64,000 bases of DNA from Agrobacterium sp. RAC06 (lineage in GTDB: Bacteria; Pseudomonadota; Alphaproteobacteria; Rhizobiales; Rhizobiaceae): contig NZ_CP016499.1 of the NCBI RefSeq assembly GCF_001713475.1, positions 3,907,501-3,971,500 of the forward strand. The letters run 5' to 3'. Position numbers and translations under genes: made by a program. Numbering within the stretch: the stretch's first letter is position 1; every line of letters begins with the position of its first letter. This document shows positions 48,855 through 56,020 of the stretch, piece after piece. The notes below the pieces were generated by a model that ran no database searches, was not told the origin of the DNA, and saw nothing but the letters and a program-made list of their open reading frames with translations.

Positions 48855-49811
48855 TCAGGTCACGAGATTGCGCGGGGTCCCTGCGAGAAAGAGCTCGATG
48901 TTCTCGATCAACTGGTCGGCCAGCGCCTGGATCGCCTCGCGACTTGCCCAGGCAACGTGCGGCGTGAGGATGACGTTTTCTCTGTTAGCAATGCGCATCA
49001 TTGGGCTGTTTTGTGCGGGCGGTTCGCCATCGGTCACGTCGAAGCCGGCGCCGGATATCTGGCCGGCATCGAGCGCCTTTTCCAGCGCCAGTTCGTCGAC
49101 GAGACCGCCACGGCCGGTGTTGATGAGCAATGGGCGGCGCTCCATCAGGGCGAATTCCCGCTCACCGATCACGCCGCGGGTTTCCGGTGTCAGCGGGCAG
49201 TGGAGGGTGATGACGTCAGAGCGCTTCAGGACCTCGTCGAAGGCCGTCTGGCCCGGCTTCAGTTCTGTTGCGCCGCGACGACCGGCGGCCAGCACCGTCA
49301 TGCCGAAGGCCTCGGCGATCTTTCCCACCGACTGGCCAAGCGTGCCATGGCCGATGATCCCGAGCGTCGAGCCACCGAGGTCGGCGATGGGATAATCGAA
49401 ATAACAGAATTGCGCGGCCTGCTGCCAGCGTCCCTCGATCACCGACTGGCGATAGGGCAGGATCGACCGACGCAGCGCGAGCATCAGGGCGAAGGTGTGT
49501 TCGGGCACCGTGTGCTTGGCGTAGTTCCTGATGTTGCAGACGGCTATGCCACGCGCCTTGGCCTCGGTGAGATCGACAATGTCGGTGCCGGTGGCGGAGA
49601 CGGCGATCAGCTTCAGCTTCGCGGCGCCGGCGAGCGCCTCGGCACGGACAGGGGCCTTGTTGGTGATCACGACATCGGCGTCGCGGATGCGCTCAGCCAC
49701 TTCATGCGGGGCGGTGCGGGCATGGACCACCATCTCATGCGGCATCGAGGGCGCGCGGACCACGGTTTCCGGCGACAGCGTGTCGCGGTCGAGAAAGACG
49801 ATGCGGATCAT
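48855..49811 (-). CDS. D-2-hydroxyacid dehydrogenase (glycerate dehydrogenase-like)
   Basis: A 318-residue NAD-dependent dehydrogenase. Visible: substrate loop VSATGTDIVDL, nucleotide-binding LGIIGHGTLGQSVGKIAEAFG, catalytic Arg in LINTGRGGLVD, Glu in FDVTDGEPP and His in LTPHVAW. It reduces a 2-ketoacid such as hydroxypyruvate or glyoxylate. GGGAGG lies seven bases before the ATG. It is 59 bases downstream of the glutathione S-transferase gene on the same strand, so it may close that operon, but the link to the Rieske genes is uncertain. Confidence 0.9.
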   Translation of the reverse strand: MIRIVFLDRDTLSPETVVRAPSMPHEMVVHARTAPHEVAERIRDADVVITNKAPVRAEALAGAAKLKLIAVSATGTDIVDLTEAKARGIAVCNIRNYAKHTVPEHTFALMLALRRSILPYRQSVIEGRWQQAAQFCYFDYPIADLGGSTLGIIGHGTLGQSVGKIAEAFGMTVLAAGRRGATELKPGQTAFDEVLKRSDVITLHCPLTPETRGVIGEREFALMERRPLLINTGRGGLVDELALEKALDAGQISGAGFDVTDGEPPAQNSPMMRIANRENVILTPHVAWASREAIQALADQLIENIELFLAGTPRNLVT

Positions 49812-49870
49812 GGCGAACCTCCCTGCTGGTCCTCCGACCTAGCCGAGGCGTTTTCGGCCAGCAAGGCAGG

Positions 49871-50497
49871 TCAGTGGTAATCCGGTACGCCCGGCATGGT
49901 GATGAAGCCTGAAAGCGCGCGGAAGCGGCGTAGCCAACGGCGAAGGGCCGGGTATTCGTCATGGTCGATGCTGCTGTCGCGCGACAAAGCGAAGCTCGGA
50001 AGGAGTGCCAGATCGGCCAGCGTTGGGGTGTTGCCGACGAACCAGTCTGATCCTTCGACCTGCCGCAGCGTCATGTGGTCTTCCATGATGCGGAAGGCTT
50101 TGCGGGCTGCCTTGAGATCCGTCTCGCTTGCGCCCTCTGAGGTGAAGAGAGCTGCCTCGCGGGCGTCCACGGCGTGCTTCAGTTCGCGGCCGGAAAAGCC
50201 CAGCCATTGCTGGACGCGGCCGAAGTCTGCGGCATCGGCCGGCAGCCAACCACTGTCGGGCGCATGAGCGCGGACGAGATAGGCGAGGATCGCAGCCGTG
50301 CCGAAAAGCCTGACGTCGCCGTCCTCAAGAATGGGCAGCGTGCCGGTCGGGTTGAGCGCCAGCATATGCGGCATTTCCTGCTCGCGGCCGGGTGCCTTGT
50401 CGACGGCAACCGTCTCAAAGGAAAGGCCGAGCATGGAGAGGAGAAGGCGGACGCGAAAACCGTTTTCGTCGAGGTGGTAATCGTAAAGCCTGATCAT
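49871..50497 (-). CDS. Glutathione S-transferase family protein (NdmE-like position)
   Basis: A 208-residue GST: N-terminal thioredoxin-like domain (MIRLYDYHLDENGFRVRLLL, then ALNPTGTLPILEDGD and a Ser-less FGTAAILAYLV) and a C-terminal helical domain with TPTLADLALLP. The stop of the Rieske gene and this ATG share one base (TGATG), so they are translated together. In the caffeine N-demethylase system a GST-like protein, NdmE, holds together a Rieske-less oxygenase and a Rieske-bearing partner; the gene order here suggests a like role. A detoxifying GST is the alternative. Confidence 0.9.
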   Translation of the reverse strand: MIRLYDYHLDENGFRVRLLLSMLGLSFETVAVDKAPGREQEMPHMLALNPTGTLPILEDGDVRLFGTAAILAYLVRAHAPDSGWLPADAADFGRVQQWLGFSGRELKHAVDAREAALFTSEGASETDLKAARKAFRIMEDHMTLRQVEGSDWFVGNTPTLADLALLPSFALSRDSSIDHDEYPALRRWLRRFRALSGFITMPGVPDYH

Positions 50498-51168
50498 CAC
50501 GCTGCCTCCACCATCTGGGCTTCAACGCGGTTGCGCAGCTCCGTGGCCCAGAGGATCAGGTCGCGGCGAAGGGCTGCGGCGGTGTGTCCGGTCACCGTGA
50601 TGTGCAAGGCGGTCCGGCCGGCGTTGCGGGGTTGGGCTGCGATCAGGACGGTCACGTCGTTCCCTTGCAATGTCACTGTGCCGGTCTCGCTCTCGACCGG
50701 CCGGTACCCCTCGGGTGGGGCTGCCGTCACCGCCAGCAAAGCCGCGTTCGTCGACAGGTCGAGGAAGAGGCTGCGAACGGGTTCAGCCGTCTCGGGTAGT
50801 GTCGAGAGCTCGGCCGCATCTGCTCCGTCCGGCGCCATCCAGACAATGCCGGCGCGTTCGGTTGCGGCAAAGGTCGGGACCTTGATGGTCTGGGGTACCT
50901 CGAGATCGGGATGGGCCGGGATGTAGCGACATAGGCCTGACGTGTCATAGCGCCAGCCGTGATAGAGGCAGGCGATGTGGTCGCCGCGCACGAAGCCGAA
51001 GCTCATGCGCATGCCGCGATGCGGACAGCGGTCCTCCCAGACGTGGATTTCGCCCTCGTCGTCACGCCAGACAACACGTTCCTCGCCGTTAACGAGCGTT
51101 CCGGCGGAGGTGCCGGTTTCGATGTCGGCGGAGAGGGCAACGGGGATCCAGGGAGAGGCTGATGTCAT
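50497..51168 (-). CDS. Stand-alone Rieske [2Fe-2S] protein
   Basis: A 223-residue protein. Residues 5-115 are an oxygenase-type Rieske domain with all cluster ligands: Cys48, His50, Cys67 and His70 (CPHRG and CLYHGW). No mononuclear-iron motif (ENxxDxxHxxxxH) follows; residues about 120-223 form an unrecognised small domain. A Rieske domain cut loose from its catalytic domain is unusual. The divergent gene at 51563 encodes a catalytic domain missing exactly this part, so the two probably work as a split oxygenase. Overlaps: ATGA with the upstream acylphosphatase-like gene, TGATG with the GST gene. Confidence 0.92.
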   Translation of the reverse strand: MTSASPWIPVALSADIETGTSAGTLVNGEERVVWRDDEGEIHVWEDRCPHRGMRMSFGFVRGDHIACLYHGWRYDTSGLCRYIPAHPDLEVPQTIKVPTFAATERAGIVWMAPDGADAAELSTLPETAEPVRSLFLDLSTNAALLAVTAAPPEGYRPVESETGTVTLQGNDVTVLIAAQPRNAGRTALHITVTGHTAAALRRDLILWATELRNRVEAQMVEAA

Positions 51169-51446
51169 GATGCGGCCTTTGCGGGCAGGTCTTCGTCGGT
51201 TTGAAATCTTGATACGTCAAGCACGATGCTGTCATAGGGGCCGAGGCTAACAGCCATTTCGAAGGCGTCGATCAGGGCTTCCGGGCCTGATAGTGTCAGG
51301 CGACAGCGATCGTGGTCGCAGGCCGCAATCGTCAGCCCGAGCGACAGGCGCGCAGCGCGATGTTCGGCAAACGCAATGAAGCCCTGCGGCTCCAGCCTTC
51401 CGGAAAAGGTGAAGCCGACGGTCATATGGTCGGCTTTCGCCGTCAT
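51165..51446 (-). CDS. Degenerate acylphosphatase-like protein
   Basis: A 93-residue protein whose pattern follows the acylphosphatase fold: TFSGRLEPQGFIAFAEHRAARLSLG, then a G-like ALIDAFEMAVSLGP and SIVLDV. The catalytic Arg normally after GVGF is Ile (QGFIAF) and no catalytic Asn follows, so it should be inactive and may bind or scaffold. The start is uncertain (51446 or 51425; no strong ribosome site). It is the first gene of the acylphosphatase-like, Rieske, GST run and overlaps the Rieske gene by 4 bases. The fold call is by eye and moderate. Confidence 0.6.
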   Translation of the reverse strand: MTAKADHMTVGFTFSGRLEPQGFIAFAEHRAARLSLGLTIAACDHDRCRLTLSGPEALIDAFEMAVSLGPYDSIVLDVSRFQTDEDLPAKAAS

Positions 51447-51562
51447 CGGATGGGGATCAGTGTTGCCTTGCAATTGTGCGCGCTCTAATTTTTGGGCAAT
51501 CTAGCGGCGGGCGAGATCGGGTTTCAAGCGGTTTCTCCCGTGCTCCAGAGGAAAGACAGATT

Positions 51563-52420
51563 ATGCAGAACGGTATCGACAAGGCGTCGCTTGATCAGTG
51601 GTATGTGCTCGATACCGAGGCGGTGATCCCGGTTGGTCGATCGCAGAACCGGCTGCTCGGGACGGATCTTACCGTCGTCAAGCAGGCGGATGGGGCGATC
51701 GAGGTCTTTGCCCAGGGGCGGGCGGAGCCGCTGCCGCTACGCCATCGCTTCGGCTTTCTCTGGGCGACACTGGGCCAGCCCGAGCGCGAGATCTTTCCGC
51801 TGCCGGAGGCCGACGAGCCTGATAGACGCTACGTGCCCTGCGGTGTGGTCACCGTGAAGGCATCAGGTCTTCGCATCGTCGAGAACTTTCTCGACATGGC
51901 GCATTTCCCCTTCGTCCATACCGACGTTCTGGGGGCAGAGCCGCATACGGAAGTGCAGAGCTACGATGTCGAGATCCGGCGCGAGGCAGACGAGGTCTGG
52001 GCGACCAACTGCACCTTCTTCCAGCCGCAGGCCGCTCTGTCTGCGTCTGACGGTATCACCACGCAATACATGTACCGGGTGATGACGCCGTTCACGACGA
52101 TCCTCTATAAGACTTGTCCCAACGCCACCAATCGCTGGGATGTCATCGGCCTCTTCGTCCAGCCGCTTGATCCTGGCCGCTGCCGGGCGCATCCGATCAT
52201 GTATCTGATCGACGATGTCTCGACGACGACGGAGCTTATCCATTTCCAGCAGATGATCTTCCTGCAGGACCGGATTATACTGGAAAACCAGCGGCCCGTG
52301 CTTCTGCCGCTGGAACCGCGCAAGGAAGTGCCGACGCGGGCCGACGCGTCCTCGATCGCTTATCGCCGCTGGCTGAAGGAAAAGGGCGTGACTTACGGCG
52401 CCAGCACGGTGGCCGCCTGA
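51563..52420 (+). CDS. Rieske-oxygenase catalytic subunit lacking its Rieske cluster site
   Basis: A 285-residue protein of the vanillate/N-demethylase-type Rieske oxygenase family. The N-terminus keeps the beginning and end of a Rieske domain (WYVLDTEA, then LLGTDLTVV; RHRFGFLWATLG) but the CxH...CxxH part between about residues 50 and 60 is gone. The mononuclear iron site is intact: Asp111, His114 and His119 in VENFLDMAHFPFVH, and Asp236 in FLQDRIILENQ. It needs electrons from a separate Rieske protein, probably the divergent 50497-51168 product. GAGGAAAG supports the start at 51563; an in-frame start 29 codons upstream is rejected. Confidence 0.9.
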   Translation: MQNGIDKASLDQWYVLDTEAVIPVGRSQNRLLGTDLTVVKQADGAIEVFAQGRAEPLPLRHRFGFLWATLGQPEREIFPLPEADEPDRRYVPCGVVTVKASGLRIVENFLDMAHFPFVHTDVLGAEPHTEVQSYDVEIRREADEVWATNCTFFQPQAALSASDGITTQYMYRVMTPFTTILYKTCPNATNRWDVIGLFVQPLDPGRCRAHPIMYLIDDVSTTTELIHFQQMIFLQDRIILENQRPVLLPLEPRKEVPTRADASSIAYRRWLKEKGVTYGASTVAA

Positions 52421-52429
52421 GGGCCAATG

Positions 52430-52461
52430 AAAAAAACCCGGAAGCGGGGGGCTTCCGGGTT
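52430..52461. terminator. Bidirectional terminator between oxygenase and csbD genes
   Basis: A perfect 11-bp stem (AACCCGGAAGC / GCTTCCGGGTT) with a 5-base loop. Reading the minus strand, a run of Ts follows, so it ends csbD transcripts best; it also fits the end of the convergent oxygenase gene. Confidence 0.85.
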
Positions 52462-52486
52462 CCGGGCATTCTAAAACCTGTCAGTC

Positions 52487-52684
52487 TCAGCTGCGGCTCA
52501 TCCAGTCGTCGATCTCGCGATCGGCTTCTTCCTGGGTCTTGCCATAGGCAGCCTGGATCTTGCCGGAGAGTTCCGTGCGCTTGCCGGCGATGACGTCGAG
52601 ATCGTCACCGGTCAGCTTGCCCCACTGGCTCTGGGCCTTGCCCTTGAACTGTTCCCAATTGCCTTCGATCTGATTCCAATTCAT
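52487..52684 (-). CDS. csbD: CsbD-family stress protein
   Basis: A 65-residue CsbD protein: MNWNQIEGNWEQFKGKAQSQ, WGKLTGDDLDVIAGK, and a GKIQAAYGKTQEEADREIDDW tail. These small hydrophilic helical proteins are general-stress markers in many bacteria, of unclear mechanism. The start follows GGGAGAAATCCG. A GGAAC-N17-CGTT promoter lies 54 bases upstream, placing it in the EcfG regulon. Confidence 0.92.
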   Translation of the reverse strand: MNWNQIEGNWEQFKGKAQSQWGKLTGDDLDVIAGKRTELSGKIQAAYGKTQEEADREIDDWMSRS

Positions 52685-52737
52685 CGGATTTCTCCCGTGT
52701 TGGTGAAATGTCGAGGCGTGATGTCCTCGGCGCTGAA

Positions 52738-52763
52738 AACGTCGGCGGCCGGACGGAAGTTCC
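52738..52763 (-). promoter_or_regulatory. EcfG-type promoter of csbD
   Basis: On the minus strand GGAAC (52763-52759), a 17-base spacer and CGTT (52741-52738) match the alphaproteobacterial general-stress sigma factor consensus. It faces csbD. Confidence 0.78.
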
Positions 52764-52834
52764 ACTGTCCAGTAAGGGGCGCGTCAAGATTCGGGTCGGC
52801 CTTGCCATGGCTAAGAAAAGCCCGGGTACATGAT

Positions 52835-52859
52835 GGAACACTCGCCCTGTCTCGGCGTT
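52835..52859 (+). promoter_or_regulatory. EcfG-type promoter of DUF883 operon
   Basis: GGAAC (52835-52839), a 16-base spacer and CGTT (52856-52859) match the EcfG consensus exactly, 43 bases before the DUF883 gene. Confidence 0.85.
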
Positions 52860-52902
52860 CTTGTTGTGAACTGCATTTCATGAACAAGCGAAGGAGAATT
52901 CC

Positions 52903-53256
52903 ATGGCCCAGGTACCGAGCGCCTCCAAAAGCAAGATCGAAGCGACGGCAAACGATTTCGCGGACCGCATCGAAGACACGGCGAATACGGCGGGTACCGC
53001 AACCAGCGGTGACGTCCAGGCCGACCTCGAGGCCCTGCGCCGCGATATCGCTGCGCTGACCCAGACCGTTGCCTCCTTCGGTGGCGGCAAGATCCGTCAG
53101 GCCGGTGAAACCTCGCAGGAGTACATCGACAGCGCGCGCGAGCGCTTCATGAATGCCGAAGAAGACATCGAGGCCTATGTTCGCGCCAAGCCGCTTCAGT
53201 CGCTCGCCATGGCAGCCGGCGTCGGCTACGTCCTTGCGCTTCTCAGCCGGCGCTGA
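52903..53256 (+). CDS. DUF883 (ElaB/YqjD-like) protein
   Basis: A 117-residue protein with a long helical, coiled-coil-prone body (residues about 8-85: ADLEALRRDIAALTQTVASF) and one C-terminal membrane segment (LQSLAMAAGVGYVLALLSRR), the classic DUF883/ElaB tail anchor. E. coli homologues tether ribosomes to the inner membrane in stationary phase. It precedes a holin-like membrane gene by 2 bases and has an exact EcfG promoter, so it is part of the stress island. Confidence 0.9.
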   Translation: MAQVPSASKSKIEATANDFADRIEDTANTAGTATSGDVQADLEALRRDIAALTQTVASFGGGKIRQAGETSQEYIDSARERFMNAEEDIEAYVRAKPLQSLAMAAGVGYVLALLSRR

Positions 53257-53258
53257 TC

Positions 53259-53702
53259 ATGCTGCCACTCCTTAGACAACTAGGCATCGTCGCCTTTGGC
53301 AAGGTGCGGCCGACCGCCAACAAGGTCGGGCGCTCAGTGATGGCGGGTGCGATCGCCGGTGTGTTGGGGCTGACGACCTATGTCGCGCTGCTTCTGGCGC
53401 TCGGATTCTACCTGAGCGGCGTGATCGGTCCAGTCTATGCGGCTCTGGTCATTGCTGGCGTGACGGCGCTTTGCGCCATCATCGTCATTGTCGTGGTTCA
53501 GGCGATCAACCGTCGCGCCGAACGGCGCATGGAAGCCCGTCAAAGGGCTGCAAGGGCACGGCTGCCTGATCCGATGACGCTGCAGCTATTGGCCGGTGTG
53601 CCGGCGCTGATGAAGGGACGGTCCCTGCTGACTGCCGCGGCGATTGCAGCGGTCGCCTACGGGGTCGCCAAATCGCAAGGTATCGGCAGCGATCGTGATT
53701 GA
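53259..53702 (+). CDS. Holin-X/YqjE-like inner-membrane protein
   Basis: A 147-residue protein with two strong membrane segments (about residues 26-54 and 58-85) and a third weaker one near the end (LLTAAAIAAVAYGVA), separated by a basic RRAERRMEARQRAARAR linker. It resembles the phage-holin-X or YqjE family that pairs with DUF883/YqjD genes in stress operons. Despite the family name there is no phage context. Coupled start two bases after the DUF883 stop. Confidence 0.82.
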   Translation: MLPLLRQLGIVAFGKVRPTANKVGRSVMAGAIAGVLGLTTYVALLLALGFYLSGVIGPVYAALVIAGVTALCAIIVIVVVQAINRRAERRMEARQRAARARLPDPMTLQLLAGVPALMKGRSLLTAAAIAAVAYGVAKSQGIGSDRD

Positions 53703-53720
53703 CGAGCGCTTTTGATTGCA

Positions 53721-53744
53721 GGCTGGGCTTTTCGAAGCCCGGCC
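53721..53744. terminator. Possible terminator after holin-like gene
   Basis: An imperfect hairpin (GCTGGGCTT-TTCG-AAGCCCGGC, one mismatch) lies in the 51-base gap between convergent genes. No clear T-run follows, so the function is only probable. Confidence 0.4.
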
Positions 53745-53753
53745 GTCGACATG

Positions 53754-53951
53754 TCAGGGTTTCCTGGACCTGGCTTCTGCTTCCGCGTCGTGAAGCCTTT
53801 CCAGCAGGTCGAGAAGATGTGACGGAGTGCCTTCTTCCACGATGCTGTCGTAGTATCCACGAAGCTTTGAAGCTATGAGCGCGTTCGTGTTTTGCCGCTT
53901 TGCCTCGGACAGTTTCTTCGATTTGTTTCCATCCGGAGGGCCTTCAGCCAT
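53754..53951 (-). CDS. nepR: NepR-family anti-sigma factor, copy 1
   Basis: A 65-residue protein with the NepR core ASKLRGYYDSIVEEGTPSHL followed by LDLLERL. NepR binds and silences EcfG until phosphorylated PhyR takes it away. It stands alone on the minus strand, divergent from phyR; the usual nepR-ecfG pair is a second copy at 58105. Sequence outside the core differs greatly from copy 2. No EcfG promoter with a good match points at it, so it may be expressed differently. Confidence 0.85.
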   Translation of the reverse strand: MAEGPPDGNKSKKLSEAKRQNTNALIASKLRGYYDSIVEEGTPSHLLDLLERLHDAEAEARSRKP

Positions 53952-54034
53952 GTCTGTCCAGTTCCGTCAGTTTGCCAAGCGAGACGACAATTAACGTGAT
54001 AAGCCCGAAGAGGCAAAAAAGTTCCAAAGACGAT

Positions 54035-54059
54035 GGAACATTTTTTTCCGAGCCGCGTT
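54035..54059 (+). promoter_or_regulatory. EcfG-type promoter of phyR
   Basis: GGAAC (54035-54039), a 16-base T-rich spacer and CGTT (54056-54059) match the EcfG consensus, 44 bases before phyR, implying positive feedback of the stress response on its own response regulator. Confidence 0.85.
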
Positions 54060-54103
54060 TTCTGCCGAGTCCGCACCTTTATCCATTTCGATTGGAGAAC
54101 TGC

Positions 54104-54898
54104 ATGTCCCTTACTGCCCGCGTCGCTGTCCATCTTCCTTACCTGCGGCGTTATGCTCGCGCCGTCACCGGTTCGCAGACTTCCGGAGATGCCTATGTCG
54201 CAGCGGTCCTGGAAGCGCTGATCGCCGACATCTCCATTTTTCCCGACACTGGTGATGACCGTGTCGCTCTCTACAAGCTGTTCGTGACGATCTACGATTC
54301 AACCAAGGTCGAGCTTCCGCAGATCACCTCGCCCTTTGCCTGGGAAAAGCGGGCCGCCGCCAACCTTGCATCGGTGCCGACGCGCGCGCGCCACGCCTTC
54401 CTTCTGATCACGGTCGAAGGCTTCACCACCTCTGAAGCGGCCAGTGTGCTGAGCGTCGGCGAAGCCGAATTCAACGCGCTCTTCAACGAGGCCTCGATGG
54501 AAATCTCCCGCCAGGTGGCCACCGATATCATGATCATCGAAGACGAGCCTCTGATCGCGCTCGACATCGAGCAGATGGTCGAAGACCTCGGTCACCGCGT
54601 GACCGGCATCGCCCGTACCCATGCCGAAGCCGTCGATCTCTACAAGCGTACCAGCCCGAAAATGGTCCTCGCCGACATCCAGCTTGCGGATGGAAGCTCG
54701 GGCATCGATGCCGTGAACGACATCCTCAAGGTCGATAGTATCCCGGTCATCTTCATCACGGCATTCCCGGAACGTCTGTTGACCGGCGAGCGTCCGGAGC
54801 CTGCCTTCCTGGTCACCAAGCCGTTCAACCCCGACATGGTCAAGGCTTTGATCAGCCAAGCGCTTTTCTTCAACGAGCGCGTGACCGAGCAGGCTTGA
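54104..54898 (+). CDS. phyR: PhyR, general stress response regulator
   Basis: A 264-residue regulator with the defining PhyR architecture: an N-terminal sigma-factor-like domain (residues about 8-135, HLPYLRRYARAVTGSQTSGD; TVEGFTTSEAASVLSV) and a C-terminal receiver (acidic pair Glu146-Asp147, phospho-acceptor Asp191 in VLADIQLADGSSG, Lys in VTKPF). When phosphorylated, the sigma-like domain mimics EcfG and binds NepR. The start at 54104 follows GGAG at seven bases; in-frame sequence upstream contains the promoter and is excluded. It lies 87 bases before a HWE-type kinase gene. Confidence 0.96.
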   Translation: MSLTARVAVHLPYLRRYARAVTGSQTSGDAYVAAVLEALIADISIFPDTGDDRVALYKLFVTIYDSTKVELPQITSPFAWEKRAAANLASVPTRARHAFLLITVEGFTTSEAASVLSVGEAEFNALFNEASMEISRQVATDIMIIEDEPLIALDIEQMVEDLGHRVTGIARTHAEAVDLYKRTSPKMVLADIQLADGSSGIDAVNDILKVDSIPVIFITAFPERLLTGERPEPAFLVTKPFNPDMVKALISQALFFNERVTEQA

Positions 54899-54985
54899 TA
54901 TAGCTCTTTTGGGGCATAGGTTAGAGCGAGGAATGGACCGGCAGACGGAGCCGGTCCCAGATGCCGATTATGGCGGAGCAGGCAA

Positions 54986-55975
54986 TTGGTACATCGGTTG
55001 ACATGGTTTGAACCTCAGCGCGGCGACGAACAGCTGCGGGAGTTCTTCATAACCGCGCTCATCGATATGGGCGCCAGCCTCACCCTTCAGGATAAAGATG
55101 GTACCTATGTCTGCATCACCTCGCTGCCGGCTCGCTGGCGGCTGGCGGCGGGCGCAACTCCGTCCGACGACACGATCTTCGGGCCGGAGATCGGGCAAAA
55201 GCTCGCTGAGCTGAAGTCCGGGCTCGATAAGGCCGGGGATCATGCGGAGCTCGAGATCGAAGCTGGAGACGATACTTTCTTCGAATTCCGCTGCCGCATG
55301 GTCGAGATGGCGGATCACGACTTGCATCTGATCACCGTCGTCATCGATCGCACCGAAGACCGGCGTCGTGAAAGGCTTTTGCGCGCACTGCTGCGGGAAG
55401 TCAGCCACCGGTCGAAGAACCTTCTCGCCATCATCCAGAGTATCGCATCTCAGACGGCCCGTTATTCCGGGACGCTGGACATGTTCCTCGGAAAATTCCG
55501 GGGCCGGCTGCATGCCCTGTCCCAGTCGCAAGACCTGATCACCGACTCCAGCTGGCGGGGGGCCTATTTCCGCGATCTCCTCAAGCAGCAGGTCGATCGC
55601 TACGTTCAGGAAAACGCCGATCTGGTCCATGTGTCCGGCGACGACGTTCTTCTGACACCCAATGCTTCGCTGCATATCGGGCTTGCCCTGCATGAGCTGG
55701 TTGTCAATGCCGTCAGCCATGGCGATTTCCTGCAGCGGCGTCAGCCGATCGAGGTCTCGTGCCGGAAGCTCGAAACGCCCGCGGGTCCGGTGGTGGTGAT
55801 CGTCTGGTCCGAACCATTCACCGCGCGCGAAAACGAAGAAGTCAAGGCGGCCCGCTTCGGCAGCACCGTGCTGGAACGCGTTGTTCCATCTTCGGTGAAC
55901 GGCGAGGCGCATCACGAACTGACAGACGGACAGGTGCGGTACGAGCTGCGCTTTCCGCTGGAGATCTTCGACTGA
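54986..55975 (+). CDS. HWE/HisKA_2-family sensor histidine kinase (candidate PhyR kinase)
   Basis: A 329-residue soluble kinase. Residues about 20-125 form a PAS-like sensor domain (FFITALIDMGASLTLQDKDG), followed by the HisKA_2 H-box with His141 (LREVSHRSKNLLAIIQSIAS) and an ATPase domain with LHELVVNAVSHG. No membrane segment. Kinases of this class control PhyR in alphaproteobacteria, and this gene lies directly after phyR, so it is the best candidate. It starts at TTG 54986 behind GGAG; no in-frame ATG would keep the PAS domain. Confidence 0.88.
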   Translation: MVHRLTWFEPQRGDEQLREFFITALIDMGASLTLQDKDGTYVCITSLPARWRLAAGATPSDDTIFGPEIGQKLAELKSGLDKAGDHAELEIEAGDDTFFEFRCRMVEMADHDLHLITVVIDRTEDRRRERLLRALLREVSHRSKNLLAIIQSIASQTARYSGTLDMFLGKFRGRLHALSQSQDLITDSSWRGAYFRDLLKQQVDRYVQENADLVHVSGDDVLLTPNASLHIGLALHELVVNAVSHGDFLQRRQPIEVSCRKLETPAGPVVVIVWSEPFTARENEEVKAARFGSTVLERVVPSSVNGEAHHELTDGQVRYELRFPLEIFD

Positions 55976-56020
55976 TCCTTTGGCGCCCCCGCGGGTGTCC
56001 TTTCATGGAAAGATACGGTC

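Noticed and set aside
53259..53702. Prophage holin
   Set aside because: No lysin, structural or integrase genes nearby; the gene is paired with DUF883 under a stress promoter as in the YqjD/YqjE type.
53952..54034. EcfG promoter for nepR copy 1
   Set aside because: The two minus-strand GGAAC matches lack a CGTT at 16-17 bases or lie too close to the start codon.
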